64,000 bases of DNA from Haberlea rhodopensis (GCA_907163345.1 CAJQUN010000002.1:42757754-42821753); one strand, 5' to 3'. Shown: positions 13,112 through 25,900, counted from the first letter of the stretch. A program made the numbers and translations. The notes: a model not told the origin generated them from the letters alone.

Positions 13112-13115
13112 CTAA

Positions 13116-15696
13116 TGTAAGGACCCCCGTGCCCTTAACCCGTTATTAGTGTATTAAGTCATACCATTAGTGCATATAATCATACTATCATGGGGAAAAC
13201 CATATGCAAGTGCAACACCATATGCTATCCAGAAGATTTCTTGCATTCAATCCACATAATATTCATATTCCCCAACCAAGATTATTCATATAACATGCAC
13301 CCTCATAATACACTAACATGCTCTTAGTGCATTTCGCAATTCCGTATTTAATTGCATGTAACCATAAATGAATAGAGAAGAGCCGTAACCCATTTATACA
13401 TTCCATATACACGTAAAATGTACTCATATAAGAGCACCCAATGAACACGCGTGTATCTAATGTTTAAAAGCACTCTACCAGGTACCGTTACTGGCACTTC
13501 AATCCTGGAAGCACCTCCCAAGCATAGCTCGACCTCAACTCTGGCTCTATGCGCTTATTCAACCAGTTCTGGTACCTCGATCCTGGAAGTACCTCAATCA
13601 ACAGCCCGAGCTCAATCTCCAAAGCTGCTGCTACACCTGTAACACCTGCCCCAACAGAGACAGCCCCCACACGGGGTGAGCATACCAATACCACCAATCC
13701 GGAAATCATAACATTGCATTTCAAATACAGAATGTAAATGCCATAATTTAAATGATACTCCCTGGATGGTAACACCCTCATCCGGGATCCCCTGTATTGT
13801 CCCTGTTCTCAAAATAACCAAACTCATCAAATTCCCAAAGCCAGTTAATCGTCACATAGATTAACTAATACCGTTCTATTATGCCAGTTCCATGATCAAT
13901 ATGGTAAAATCATAATATAAAAGACCATAGATCTCACATATATCTAACCAATAATTTCGTGTTCAATTTCGTTGCTCGCTCCACAATAGCGGCATACTAA
14001 ACCTCGCGCACGCTCAACAATAGCGGCGTCATAACCGATGGTCGCTCAACGGCGACAGCATCCCAAATCATTGCTCGCTCAAAAGCGGCACCGTATGGTT
14101 CCCAATGTATAACCATTTGACGTAAATACCATTTACCAGGTATATCATTATCCATTTATAGTAAGTATCATGCACCATGCATTTCAATACCTATTCGATG
14201 CAATTACCACATGCCACATATTTCAATATCCATATAATGCAATTATCACACCCCATGTGTTCCAATGCCCATTTCATACAATTTTCACATACCGTGCATT
14301 TTATAGTTGCAACACTATAATAGGCTATGCCCGTACGTCATACGTACCTTAAGTCTCCGTAGTCCAAGCCAAACCTTGCTTGAGTTCCATGCCTCGAGAA
14401 ATATGTGCTAAAACACATAAACAACTCACAATCAAGAATAAGCATGCGATCACGTGCCCACGCACGTTTGCAAACCTCAAAACCCATCGTCAATCCATGA
14501 CGATTACCAAAATAAAAGCCCCCCGGCTAAACATGCATAATACCCAAAATATACCATTTAACAAGTTTAAAAGATAACCAAGAATTCAACCGGGAATTCC
14601 GTTTTATTAAACTTTGGCCTCAACCAAATCCATTTTAAAAGCATAGCATTCCCATTGGAATGTAGACATTGCCCCGGAAACGGCCCCTTTAAACCTCTGT
14701 TCCAAAATCCCAACATTTCCAAAATTTTTAAAAAAACAACATCCTGCAAGCGGCGATCGATCGCCTCAAACATCGCGATCGATCGCCTCCAACCAGTGGC
14801 CAAAAGCGCCTACTCGCGATCGATCGCCACCCTTCGCGATCGATCGCCAACATGCTCACGATCGATCGCCTTGGACACGCGATCGATCGCCTGCACTGTT
14901 CATCATCTTCGATTTCAACAGCCGCCCCTCGCGATCGATCGCCCCACCTCGGCGATCGATCGCCACCTGCAATTTTCCGAAAAATTCGAGCTTCCATGGT
15001 GTTTTTCACACCCAAACTCAAAACCAGCACCCCAAACTCACTTAACACCACAAATACACGAATTAAGCTCAATAAAAACACTTAAAACCAACATTTTGAT
15101 TTTCAACCAAAACCCCCAAATTCCATAACCAAAACACCACCCAACCAAACACTACAATACTAGTACCAAAACGAAGACCACGACGAGGGGAAGAGTAATA
15201 CCTGATTATCTTCGAGAAAACCGGTCTCCGAGCCAAGCTACCCGCGATTTCTCCTCCAAGGGAGAAAGGGGAAATGGGGGAGAAGGGTTTGGGCGATGAG
15301 AGAGAGAAGAGAGGGAAAGATTCCGTGCCAAATGATGGAATATCGAGTCCACTTGGTATATATAGCAAAAATGCCCCAAAATACCAATACCCCCACAATT
15401 ACATCATGGTTCATTAAAAATCATCCGTTTACAAAAACTCTCTCTCCAACATTAAATCCCCAGACTGGCCCCAACATAAGGCACCCTGGACCCCAAGTCC
15501 CACTAAAAACCCAACTCACAGGTTTTCCACCAAAATGAGAATACAATCTCAACCTTTGGATCCAACGGTCCCAAATGCCCGATTTAACAACCTCGGGAGA
15601 CCCAAAACCGCAATTAATTCCTAATTGCCACAATTAAAAATCCATCAAGGATTAATACCACACCGGGATTAACATCATTAATCCCCGGACATCACA
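13116..15696 (-). repeat. LARD 5' LTR (right copy)
   Basis: This 2.58-kb repeat pairs with 6924-9482. The slight length excess comes mainly from an extra GATCGATC unit near 14857, giving eight copies at 14752-14964. It ends in ATCACA and is followed by the TSD TACAT. Confidence 0.9.
14752..14964. repeat. Cluster of eight GCGATCGATCGC palindromes in the right LTR
   Basis: Same motif cluster as in the left LTR, with one additional unit (CACGATCGATCGCC near 14857). This shows copy-number change by slippage or recombination after insertion, or in the donor. Confidence 0.9.
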
Positions 15697-15701
15697 TACA
15701 T

Positions 15702-15851
15702 GCCATCCAGGTTCACCCGGAGTTCGAGTATACTTTAATATCACGAGGTTCACTTTGATTAGATACATCAGAGTCTTTCCACATAGCAGCCACTTGTTCA
15801 ATAGTTGGGATATTAAATGTTCGCTGATCCAGGCCGGGGTCAGCTCTTAAA
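15702..15851 (-). pseudogene. RepHel fragment between TRIM and LARD
   Basis: The minus strand reads RADPGLDQRTFNIPTIEQVA and then WKDSD and RDIKVYSNSG. This is the conserved Helitron block that precedes the Rep domain. Right after it the frame breaks, and a GEPGWH motif appears one frame away, followed by the LARD. Around this point the stretch usually present between SG and the next conserved block appears to be missing. Confidence 0.8.
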
Positions 15852-15856
15852 ACGAT

Positions 15857-16204
15857 TGTTGGGGTTTAACAATTGCCTTTGCTTTGTGATCGGTCAAACG
15901 TGGAGCTTGTGCCAGTGAATGGTTGAAAAGATTGATGTTGCGCCATTACCCTTAACTATAGTTATTGGTAAAGCGGTAAGCGCTCGATCCTACAATTGGT
16001 ATCAGATCCAAGGTCGCATGTTCGATTCCCATGAGTTGCAGAGAGTGCAATTATTGGGGGAGGGATTGTTGGGGTTCAACAATTGCCTCTGCTTTGTGAT
16101 CGGTCGAACGTGGCGCTTGTGCCAGTGTATGGTTGAAAAGATCGATGTTGCGCCATTACCCTTAACTATAGTTATTGGTAAAGCGGTAAGCGCTCGATCC
16201 TACA
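15857..16204 (+). mobile_element. TRIM (terminal-repeat retrotransposon in miniature), 348 bp
   Basis: Two 138-bp LTRs (15857-15994 and 16067-16204) start TGTTGGGGTT and end CGATCCTACA. They flank only 72 bp. A primer site, TGGTATCAGATCC, starts three bases after LTR1 (15997-16009), and a purine tract (TTGGGGGAGGGA) precedes LTR2. The TSD ACGAT is exact (15852-15856 and 16205-16209). The two LTRs differ at about six positions. There is no coding capacity. The TRIM interrupts the RepHel codons for ...ECKI / V(L)RADPG..., so the gap in that frame is fully explained by this insertion. Confidence 0.95.
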
Positions 16205-16209
16205 ACGAT

Positions 16210-16896
16210 CTTACACTCATTCAAATCAGTGTTTTCTTGTAGATTGCGGAAGAAACAAGAATATGGATTAACCTCTAAAAGTTTCATAATCTTCAAAATT
16301 AACTCTTCTTTCAATTTATCAGATACAACTAAGCGGTTGTCGACCTCATTATCCAAGTCATGGAAATATAGTTGCAAATTCGTTCCTTTACCTTCGTTGG
16401 GACTGAGGTCATTCAGAAAATGATAAACCAATCCCTGAACTCTGAACGTATATAGATTCTTATAATTATGACATAGCTCTCTGTCATATGTGGCCCCAAA
16501 TGAAGTGAAGTCAAAGCTGTTGTTATACGTACGCACGTTTGCCCTAAAATGCGATGAAATCTCTGAGTCGGCCAAGAACAAGTTCTGCAAATCTTCAGGA
16601 ACATCAAGAGGTAAAAGGGTCACCTGACCATTAGAACAACAAAAGCCAGGAGGTTCTGCGTGGAATCTTACTGCTTCGCAATGGGTACAACTTGGTGCAG
16701 ACGGTGAAATCCAAGGATGTTCTGTAATTGCATTGATTCGTTGAAATCCAGATGATGGTAAATACGAAGAAATGATATCCTCACGAGTAGATGCAAGCTC
16801 CGGTTGGTTTTCTTTGGAAATGAAAGTAAGCATCAAAAATAAAAAACAATAGGGTGGAAAACCATGTTATTTAGTAGGGGATTACACACACACGCG

Positions 16897-16933
<37 letters not shown>

Positions 16934-17340
16934 TACCATTTGGGTCATCAGTAAATCTATCCTCTGAAGCTTCCAATTCAACAGGGACATCATAAAAAAA
17001 CACATGAAAGTCGTTAGATATTGTGGAGTGAAGGGTTTTTTTTATCAATAAGAACATGCAATTGACCTTTTGTTTCATATGTAGAATTTTGTTGCATTGA
17101 CGACAAGTCAATAGAATTGTCATTTATAAGTAAAGGTCGAGCTTCATGAACTGTCGAAACATCAGATGAAGTAGCAGCAACAAATATTTTTTTGGCTGAA
17201 GAATTTTGTGCATTTATTGCTCTACGACGTGAATTGAAGTCCCTTTTCCTTTCAGTAGTCAGTTTACTGTAAGATTCACGTCTCTTCTCATTACGCTTAT
17301 GTATCTTATCACCCAATATATCGTCAGATGGTTGTGCCAT
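16210..17340 (-). pseudogene. RepHel N-terminal part, interrupted
   Basis: A start at 17340 gives MAQPSDDILGDKIHKRNEKR with the basic STERKRDFNSRRRAINAQ-type region typical of Helitron protein N-termini (here LTTERKRDFNSRRRAINA). A dinucleotide repeat and frameshifts at 16840-17010 break it. From 16836 the frame continues with CTHCEAVRFHAEPPGFCCSN (a Cys-rich motif), FGATYDRELCHNYKNLYTFR and QLYFHDLDNEVDNR up to the TRIM. The domain order matches the RepHel start. What remains could not be translated as one protein. Confidence 0.82.
16880..16934. repeat. (CA)n(TA)n microsatellite
   Basis: An alternating CA/CG tract runs into about a dozen TA repeats inside the decayed RepHel gene. Confidence 0.9.
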
Positions 17341-17643
17341 ATGTGCTAAAATGCATAGAAAATAATATTTTCTACACAAACAAAGCAACCTATACTGAGA
17401 ATGAAACGGAATCAAATGTAGAAGAATGAATAATTTGCGGAATACATATGGAAAGTATAAATGTAACAATTATGACAGTTTGCAAATTCAAAGAACAGCC
17501 AACAACAGTGTGAGTTTTCTGGAAAGAAATTGCAACCTGGCTGGGGCTATACTTCGTTTTCAGCAATACAGGGATTTCTTTTTTATTTATTTTGTTTTGT
17601 TTTGTTTATTTAGTTTTGTTTTGTGGCCTGTGCAAAGTGTTAT

Positions 17644-18037
17644 AATAGCACATGAATAAACAAGATGAACTCTAGCTGAGAAATGTTATAGCATGTAAAA
17701 GAAGGATTTTTACTATATATGTATGGGATAATCTGATTGGATGGCTTCTATCAAAAACTTAAAAAAACAAGATGGAGCTAAATATGAGGAAACTAACAAA
17801 GGAGTATTGAAGCTTGCTAGAAGAGACCATCCGAGAAATAGCACATGAACAAACAAGATGCACTTGCACTGAGAAATGTTCTAGCATGTAAAAGAAGGAT
17901 TTTTACTATATATTTATGGGATAATCTTATTGGATGCCTTCTAGCAAAAACTAACGAAAAAAGGAGCTAAATAAATATGAGGAAACTAACAAAGGAGAAT
18001 GGAAGCTTGCTAGTCCAGAAGAGACAAGCCGAGAAAA
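17644..18037. repeat. Tandem duplication of about 195 bp
   Basis: 17644-17835 and 17836-18037 are diverged direct copies. Both start AATAGCACATGAAYAAACAA and contain GCATGTAAAAGAAGGATTTT and GAGGAAACTAACAAAGGAG. No coding sense is visible. It may belong to the Helitron 5' flank. Confidence 0.85.
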
Positions 18038-18822
18038 GCTGCAGAACGTGACAAACAACGCTGCGAAGGATTTCCGATTTAAGCTTGAATCAATTGATTT
18101 TAAGAATCCAACAAACCTGAGGATACATAAACATGAAGACGAGAACTATATTGCACGAGATCTTGAGGCTGCCAACTCCGAAGCTGTGGCAACCGTGGTT
18201 ATGACCAGAGAAGAGGACGCATAGTAAAAATTCAATCTCAAGTTTATCGAATAAGTAAATCAATCTCAAGGAAACTATCAAACAATAAGCTGTAAGACAT
18301 AAAAATTCAAGGCAGGAAAATCAATTCGAACTCGTAAAAGAATAATTGAACAAATTCCTCTCAGATATAAAAATTCAAGGCGAACGAAAATAAATTGGAA
18401 CTCGTAGAAGAATAGTTGAACAAAATCAAACTGACCTTATTTCGGAGAGCTGGAAACGAAGGAGAATTTGTGTTGATTCTCTGTAGGGATTTCCTCACGA
18501 TTGAAGTGGGTTTGCTTTGGTTTCTTGACGCATTTTCACTTCGTTTTATGAAATATTGAGGTGGAGGAGTTTGGGGTTGCGTTGGATTTTGTGAGAACAT
18601 GTGTAAGCAGCAAGAAGATCACTCAGATGTTGGAAGGTGAGTAGGCGCCGGCGATTTCGCTGAGATTGGCGAGTTTTTTGGTCGAATAGGACAGATTTGG
18701 CTGAAGATGAAGATTGGGGATTTTTTTGGTCGAGTAGGAATTGTTTGGGGAATTTGGTCGGCAAGCAGCACGTCGTCACGTTAGCGCGCTTATATATATG
18801 TTAAATAAATAAGACATTATTA
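18038..18822. other. Unassigned stretch upstream of RepHel
   Basis: Short ORFs in several frames resemble no family I know. It may be Helitron leader or promoter or a captured fragment; nothing firmer can be said. Confidence 0.3.
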
Positions 18823-18992
18823 CAGTAAAACTTTCATAATTAATATTCGATAAATTAATAACCTCTCTAAAATAATAATTTTCCCGGTCCAAATTTGGCC
18901 TCAACATTATTAATTTAATACTCCATAAATTAATAACCTCGCTAAATAAAATTTTATGGTATAAATATTATTAATTTATTAAGATTTTACTG
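18823..18992. mobile_element. Emigrant/pogo-like MITE, 170 bp
   Basis: It begins CAGTAAAACTTTCATAATTA and ends TTATTAAGATTTTACTG, so the ends are inverted repeats of about 24 bp with a few mismatches. It is flanked by TA on both sides (18821-18822 and 18993-18994). The CAGTAAAACCTCTATAAATT-type terminus with a TA duplication is that of Emigrant MITEs and pogo-like Lemi elements. There is no ORF. Confidence 0.88.
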
Positions 18993-18994
18993 TA

Positions 18995-19975
18995 TATGGG
19001 TGGTATATGGGTGGTATAGGCGTATAGCTAACCAATAATGTGACAAAGTAATCAAGCTTGAACTTAAATATGGATGCCCAATCTGAAGTTTAATATGAAA
19101 AAGTTTAAACCAATATAAGTTTTTATTAATACAATCAACATATGTATTTAATCAAATGTGTTTTAATATACCATATGATTGAAAGTTAAGCTTCAAAAAA
19201 ATTACCAACTTGTTTCTTGACCCTCATTATCTTCACAATACAGACCTTGTTCAAATTAACGTGACATATAAGTTAATTATGTTGATTTTCTTTTATTTTT
19301 AAATACGTTTCTAAAATTTATTGGCCAACCAAAGAAACATTTTGTTCAAGTCGAACTGAGGAATTTTTTTTTTTTTTTTTTTTTGTGAATTATGGTTTTG
19401 TTTACCTGTATTAATAGTTTACTACATCTTGTTATTTTTTGGTATTTAAAAACGAAATGAACTAAAAAGAATTTATATTTTTTAAAAAAAAACATTATAA
19501 ATTGAAGAACGAGGGTCATATATATATTTATATATATATATATATATATTTTACATTCTCAGGGACTCGAACTCAAGCCGTTTACAAGAGGAGGGATGTG
19601 ACAACCATTAGACTAGTGTTTTTTGTTGTCAAGTGTCATAACTGAAGCATGGACCGTGGAGTTTACAACATCCTATGGTGAAAGAAACTATATTATTCGT
19701 ATCAGCGTGATAACTACTAAATTCGTGAACTTTTCAAAATTTCCTTTCCGATTTTGTATATTAACGAGAATTTTGCCATCATAATTTTCATCGCCATGAA
19801 ACAGAAAAGTAACACTATTTAACCAAGTTTTACTAGAAGCTTACAATCTTTTGGCACTTCAAACAAATGAACTCAAAGCCAATGTTCCAGCAATTTGTGG
19901 CATAAATCAATCAAACCCACAAATTCGGACTTGGGAGAGAAACAACGCTGTATACCTTTGAAGGCCTGAAAGATT
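18995..19975. other. Intergenic AT-rich stretch
   Basis: Contains a poly-T run (about 19369-19384) and a TA repeat (19520-19550). It lies just downstream of the bromodomain gene's stop, so its right part should include that gene's 3' UTR. No other feature seen. Confidence 0.5.
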
Positions 19976-22900
19976 CTATTCCATAAATTTTGAAATGGCC
20001 GAATGAAAGGAAGTCCTCCGCCGCGGGCGGCCAACCAACGAATGAGGGCCGTTCCAAAAGGACTCTGAATTGTCTGCGAACAACGTTCCGCACAACTTTA
20101 AGAGCATTGGATTCTCCAGGTATCGAAGATTCTCCAACATTTTAGCTCTCTGATTCTTATCTAGCAACTCCTGTAGTCAGTTGAGGAAGAACAACAGTGT
20201 CAATAACATTTGAAAATAAAAAAGAAAAGAATGCCAGTAACTAGTTTTAGAGATTGATAAATAATCAGGAGAAAATAGTTATATACCCTCGGCTTCTGTT
20301 CAGGTGCAGCATTTCCATCCTCGCCGTGCACGGGCATTTCTTTTTGAGTCTCACTGGATATGCTGCTGCCTGAGGCTAAATGTGGTGCCTGATAATGTCT
20401 ACTACTTTCATCTCCTGATCTATGACCAATCGCCAAATCTACAGAACCCTCTCCTTTTCCTGTAATTGTGTCATTCTCCTTTTGCTGGCTATACAACGTT
20501 CTGATATGTCCCAACTTCATATCTTGTCCTTTCCTTTCTGCATCTGAGTGGTTCTCTATATTTGATGAAGCATACACGCCAAAGGGACTCTGTCCACAAG
20601 GAGCCCCCTTCAGAAACATGAAAATAAATCTACTGGAAAAGAAAACACACACGCACACTTGACACAGTGTTAGAAATCCTCTCCTGCTCTCAGCATTCTC
20701 ACTCGACGCACAAACTTGTTGATGAAACATACACAAGCGTCCAAAACTCTCCTTATTCTCACATAACACAGAAACTTGTTAATGGAACATTTACCACCAA
20801 TCCTTAAAGAGGACCACAGCCTCAGCTGCACGCAAAAAGCACAACAAATACAGCTCAAAATGACCATATTTTGACCTTCGTCTCCCAAATAAGAACAATA
20901 CACAAAATTCCTAATCAGCATCTTGAAAGAAACACAATATTTACCAAAAACATGGAAAGACCTTTATTATTCAAAGAATTTTGATGTAAAATTTCAACCC
21001 CAAGTTCCATTCTTCCTTCTTTTGGATCCGAAAATACAACGCCTTTTAATAGTCGGCGTCAGTTTTGGCTTCTTTACAATGCATGCATTACCTTTTGTGT
21101 CCATGCAAGTGTATTCACACAGGTCAAGAGAGAGAAAAATAGCATACCAAAGACCACGGATTGAAGCTATAGTTTCTCGAGATTAGGCACCAAAAATATC
21201 CATAGCCACAGAACTTGTGTCAGCTATTTTTTTACACCCCTTAAGTTTGACAAATTACAAAAACTACCATTCACAGTTCACAAATTACAAAAAATCACAT
21301 CCGAATTTTCTTGTCATCCAACGTTTTCTCACTTATAGCATGTCTTTAGGAATAAGTGGTGGCATCATCATGGAGAGTTTCCATAATTATGTTAAACCTG
21401 ACGGTTTGGAATCTACCCCAATCTTTACGGATCATTAACAATTTTGAGATCGTCATCTAACAAATCAACAGAAAAAGCCAAACAGAATCAAAATTGAATA
21501 GAAAATTACCTCTGGCTTCATCTCTTCATCCACAGAGTCATCACTGCCGTCAGTTTGTCCACCCATCATACGAGCAATCTCCTCTTTCTCTTGTCTGCGC
21601 CGCATCATCACACATATAGCACATTGGCAGCCTTCCTTGTGCTTCTTAAGTCTGCAGAATGGAAGACGCATATATCACAGAATGGGTCAAGAAGTTTGAG
21701 ATCCTGATATAGTTATTTCTGGTAACCGTAAATAACTAATTTGTAACCAAAGTATACCAAAAGTTGTAAACAGACAATAAAACATCTCTCAATAAAATAG
21801 AAAAGTCATGCGACAAGAGAATAGATGCTGCAAAAGATTGGCCTAGTAGCAACTTTCTTTATTCCGCATAACAGCATGCCGCATGTATACCAAAAGAAAC
21901 TAAAAGAAATTAAAGATCAAAGGAAAGCATTCGATACCTACACAAGTTCCACAGAAACAATTCACCCTCGAATAAAAATGATTGATTAATACAACACCTC
22001 AAGGTTCTATCATTCAAACCTTAAATTATTCCACACAATCCAAGGCCTAAAAATCTTACAGTGCATACAAGAACTGCTTCAAAAGGTAGGCAAGAAAACT
22101 TTAGGACACCATGGATTTTCACCAGTAGATTTGTGATTTTGGAATTATTAGACTGAAGGCAAGGATATTAGATGAGCAAGAGAAAATCAACAACCTACTG
22201 CTATGACTATAACTTTTACTGCATCTTAATTCCAAGCAAAATAAATTTCAAACTTCAAACCAATTTGAATTTAATCGATTTAATGAGATCAAATATGAGT
22301 TAAGGTATATAATTAACAACGTAAACTGTAAAGTATATTTGTACATGCATTTCCTTCATTTTTCATTTATAACCAAATAAAGGAAAATGTTCTGCTAAGA
22401 GTTTTTCTCAGAGAACCAAAATCTATGGGAAAATGGAATGCTACAAAATTTAATAAAAAAAACAGATTTATTAAATTTTCTCTTCCAAAAGGAAATGGTA
22501 AGAATTTGCACTCCTTTGGCCTTGATGTGCTAATTCTGATTTTCTATTCTATGAGAAAAATGGTATGCTGCAAAATTCTAATAAAAAACGAGAATTATTA
22601 AATGTTCTCTTCCAAAAAGAAATGTTAAGAATTTGCATTTATTTGGACTTGATGTTAATTTCTGATTTTCGATATTTTATTAGCTGATTTATCATTTATA
22701 ATGAAGAAAATCAATACGGGAGTAAAACCGAGTGTAGAATAAAATGATGCATAGAAACCAGCAGAATCATACCCATGAAACTTATTACCCGAAAGGCTGA
22801 AAGAACCACTTTCCATTGGCGTATTTACTTGACTTGAAAGAGTAATATCTGTAACAGGTGTGCTTTCAACACCTAAAGAATAAAAAAAAGCGTGATAGCT

Positions 22901-25900
22901 CACAATTTGCACACAAAAGGAAAATTTGCTAGCAAATGTTCCATGATTAAGGAAAATTTTCATCTCCAGTAAACAGAACTGAGTGGAATTGTTCTGAAAA
23001 CGTAACTGAAAAAACAACAATTTAGTATCTGACAAATATAAGAGGAATACACCTATACAATGTGCCCCCTTTAGGGGAATAATACATCCCACAAAATCTT
23101 GTGTTGACCATCAGACCACTTGAAGAAGATTACTTAAATTCCAATAATTTTGAAAAAAGAAACTTGATTATGCATTCATTGAAATTTTTTTAGGAACTGA
23201 CCATTGAAAAAACGTTAAACTGTTTGGATTGGGTTTAAAATACTGATTTCGGAAAAAATTTAAGACAAAAAATAAGGAAATGAGCATAAAAGTGCAAATA
23301 AAATTCAAGATAAACAGATTTGACATATCAGTAAAGAAAGTAGAGACACTTTCAGAATATAGTCCAGAAACTGAGAACACAGTGAACACAGTTAGTTCAA
23401 ATTTTTTATGCAAATTTTCTTTGATTATGGACTATTTTCAATTTTTCACCATATTGTTTTCTCAACTAAGATATATTTACTATGTTAATTAATAACCTCA
23501 ACTTATAAGAAAGGGCATCTGCGGCTTTAGTACTAGCCTGATTCCCGTAATCAGCCTACCGATCAGGATCCTCCGATAGATAAAGTTCAGTGGAAAAGTG
23601 ATAACCAGTGTGTCGAGAAACATATTATTCGCATGTGTGTGTCACATCCATAGTTATTAAAGGCGCTAGGCGCCAAAAAGCGATGACTATGGCCTGGCTC
23701 AAAGCGCTAGGCGCTAGGCAAAGCGTGGCCTAATAGACGTTACGCGTCGAGGAAAAATAAATTTTAAATATTTAGATATGAATATTTTTTCCCAAAATAG
23801 CCAAACTATATAGCTAAGAAGCTGCTCATGTTGTAATATTTGTTCATTTCTAATATAAATATTTACTACACAAGAAATTTTTGATAAAATGATCTCACTC
23901 AATATTAAATCAAAAAAAAAAAGAAAGAAACAATAAATTAAATATGCTTGATTGAATTAGGGTTCAATTTATTTTTAAAATATTCTTACTTAATTCTCAA
24001 AATATATTTTGTTTTACATTAATTCTTATCATTTATTAATGCCTAGTCATAAAATAAAAAATGTAGTTATATTTAAATTTAATAATGAATATGACGTGTT
24101 AATACATTAAAATTAGCTTTGAGCTTATTGAAAATTGAATTTGGGCTTATTATTTTTTAAGTAATTTAAGCTCAATCCAATTAACATTATTCCTTTTCAT
24201 CAAGCCATCGTCCACGGCTTAAGCCCCAGACATCTAGGCACTGAATAAGCGCGGCCTGATGTATGTGTGGGCTCCCACACACCAGAGGCGACACACTCTG
24301 GTCTGGCTTGACTTCTCGCCTAGGCAAGCCAGGCGAGGGCTTTTTATAACCATGGTCACATCAGTGACATATTCTACTCTCTTGTGACCATGAAGAAGCA
24401 GACCGAGTAACAATAAGACAATCCATAGTACGAAGAAGATGAATTAAAGACAAGTTTTGAAGAATCAAATAAAGTGACGAGAATTACTTATGTAACAAAA
24501 CAGATAATGTGGATCACGAGGCCTTTCCACAGGCATAGATCTAATGGAAAAAATGAAAATTCTACAACTAACTTAGTGAATAACAACCATTATTCCAAGG
24601 AATTTATCAAGAATAGCATTAAGACTCAAGAAACTTCCATCTAACAGGCTAATCACGTTGTTTCATAATAATTTTGGGTGTGAATATGTTACGGGAAATA
24701 TTATAAAGCCCAACCCATAACAATAATGGGCTAATATTGGAAGCCCATTAGAGGGCTGAAGCACGTGAAGCAGTTTGTTAGAGTGGGGGGTGGGAGTTTG
24801 TTAGAGTGGGGGGGGAGTTTCAAAAATAAAAGGAGAGGGGGTAATGGGGTGATGGGCACCGAGAATTTAGATAGAGAGTGAGAGCAAGCATTGTTGCTTG
24901 GGCAAGGAGGTTTAACTTCCTTGAGTGTGTGAGTGTGGATTGTTGTTCTTCATTGTTTCACTTTCCAGTTTCAGAATCAATACCTTAGCATTCTGTTCTT
25001 GTATTCCTTGTATTTCCTTTGATTATCAATACGTAATATTTCCAGAATTTCTGATGTGTGCTTGCTTTTGATTTCATCTCGCTGTGTGTGACTTATTTTG
25101 TTCCTAACAATTGGTCCGACCTGCCGGATACGACGCAACTGGGGAGATATAAAAACATGACCACGATCGATGAAGATAGCAGGAGAGACAAAACTTTTCT
25201 CCGGTGTTTTGGGTATGCTGCCCTAACAGAATTTAGGGGTGAAGATCCCATGAAATGGATTTTGGAAGCGGAGCGATATTTTGATAACAACTCTACGCCA
25301 TGCCAACACCAGATGCAGATTGCATTTATGAGCATGTATGGAGCTGCTGAGGTATGGTTTTCTTTAATCATAATGCTATATCCCAATATAACTTGGGATA
25401 AATTTACACAAGAACTGGGGAATCGATTTGGGGAGGCTGTTGATGATGTTAGCTGTGCGGATGAGATTTCCAACAAAACTGGCTCTGTGGCGGTCAATGA
25501 AACAAAGAACGAAGCAGACACTGAATGTGAGATCGATAATGAACAAGAGAAACACGATGCTGCTGAAACTATCAAGGCAGATGTGATGCAACTGACCCAA
25601 TGGAAATTTATCACTGAAATAAAATGTGAAAGCGAGAAGCAGTGGTTGATAAGCCTTATTCAATCTCAGAAATTCGGAGGACATGCGAGAAGCCGTGGAA
25701 ATCTAGGACTTGCAGTGTACATCTGGGAAATTAAAAAGAAAATTACATACAAAAATTGGAAAGGACTCGAAGAAGAATTGATTGCGAGGTATTGTGGTCG
25801 AAAAACAATAAATTCCTATAAATTTGTTGCTTTGATGATGAAGGAGAAAGGGGTGGGGGCTGGTGTAGGGGCAGGGATCGCTGATTTTGGGTGCCAATAT

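Larger units (their letters stand above)
9483..13115 (-). other. LARD internal region without coding capacity
   Basis: This 3.6-kb interior holds no retroviral domain in any frame. The longest ORF (9775-10572 plus) reads as a low-complexity, Thr/Pro/His-rich translation against the element's orientation and is not credited. The primer site is at 13100-13111 (TGGTATCAGAGC on the minus strand) and the polypurine tract at 9483-9495. The stretch next to the primer site, about 11880-12900, is built of tandem repeats. Confidence 0.75.
6924..15696 (-). mobile_element. Non-autonomous large LTR element (LARD), minus orientation, inserted in the Helitron
   Basis: Two long direct repeats (6924-9482 and 13116-15696) begin TGTAAGG and end ATCACA on the plus strand. 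They flank a 3.6-kb interior with no gag or pol. Orientation is minus: next to the right-hand LTR there is a tRNA-iMet primer site, and next to the left-hand LTR a polypurine tract (AGTGGGGGATAAT). The TSD is TGCAT (6919-6923) against TACAT (15697-15701), one mismatch. A GAGGACGAAATTG remnant just inside the polypurine tract resembles the 3' end of Del/Tekay chromovirus pol genes, so derivation from a Gypsy element is inferred. By eye the LTRs differ by roughly 2-3%, plus one extra GATCGATC unit. Confidence 0.88.
1..17469 (-). mobile_element. Decayed plant Helitron carrying RepHel and RPA1-like genes (ends not located)
   Basis: The minus strand encodes, in order, a basic Helitron N-terminal region, a Rep endonuclease domain, a Pif1-like helicase and then a separate RPA1-like gene. 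That is the usual gene content of autonomous plant Helitrons. The RepHel frame is broken by several frameshifts and by two LTR-element insertions (TRIM at 15857-16204, LARD at 6924-15696), so this copy is dead. The 5' TC end and the 3' hairpin plus CTRR end could not be identified. The left limit is the window edge and the right limit is only the last recognisable coding sequence. Confidence 0.78.

Noticed and set aside
19551..19612. Segment resembling the tRNA-like text (ACTCGAACTCAAGCC...) seen near some retroelements
   Set aside because: No cloverleaf can be formed and no tail or duplication was found, so neither a tRNA nor a SINE is supported.
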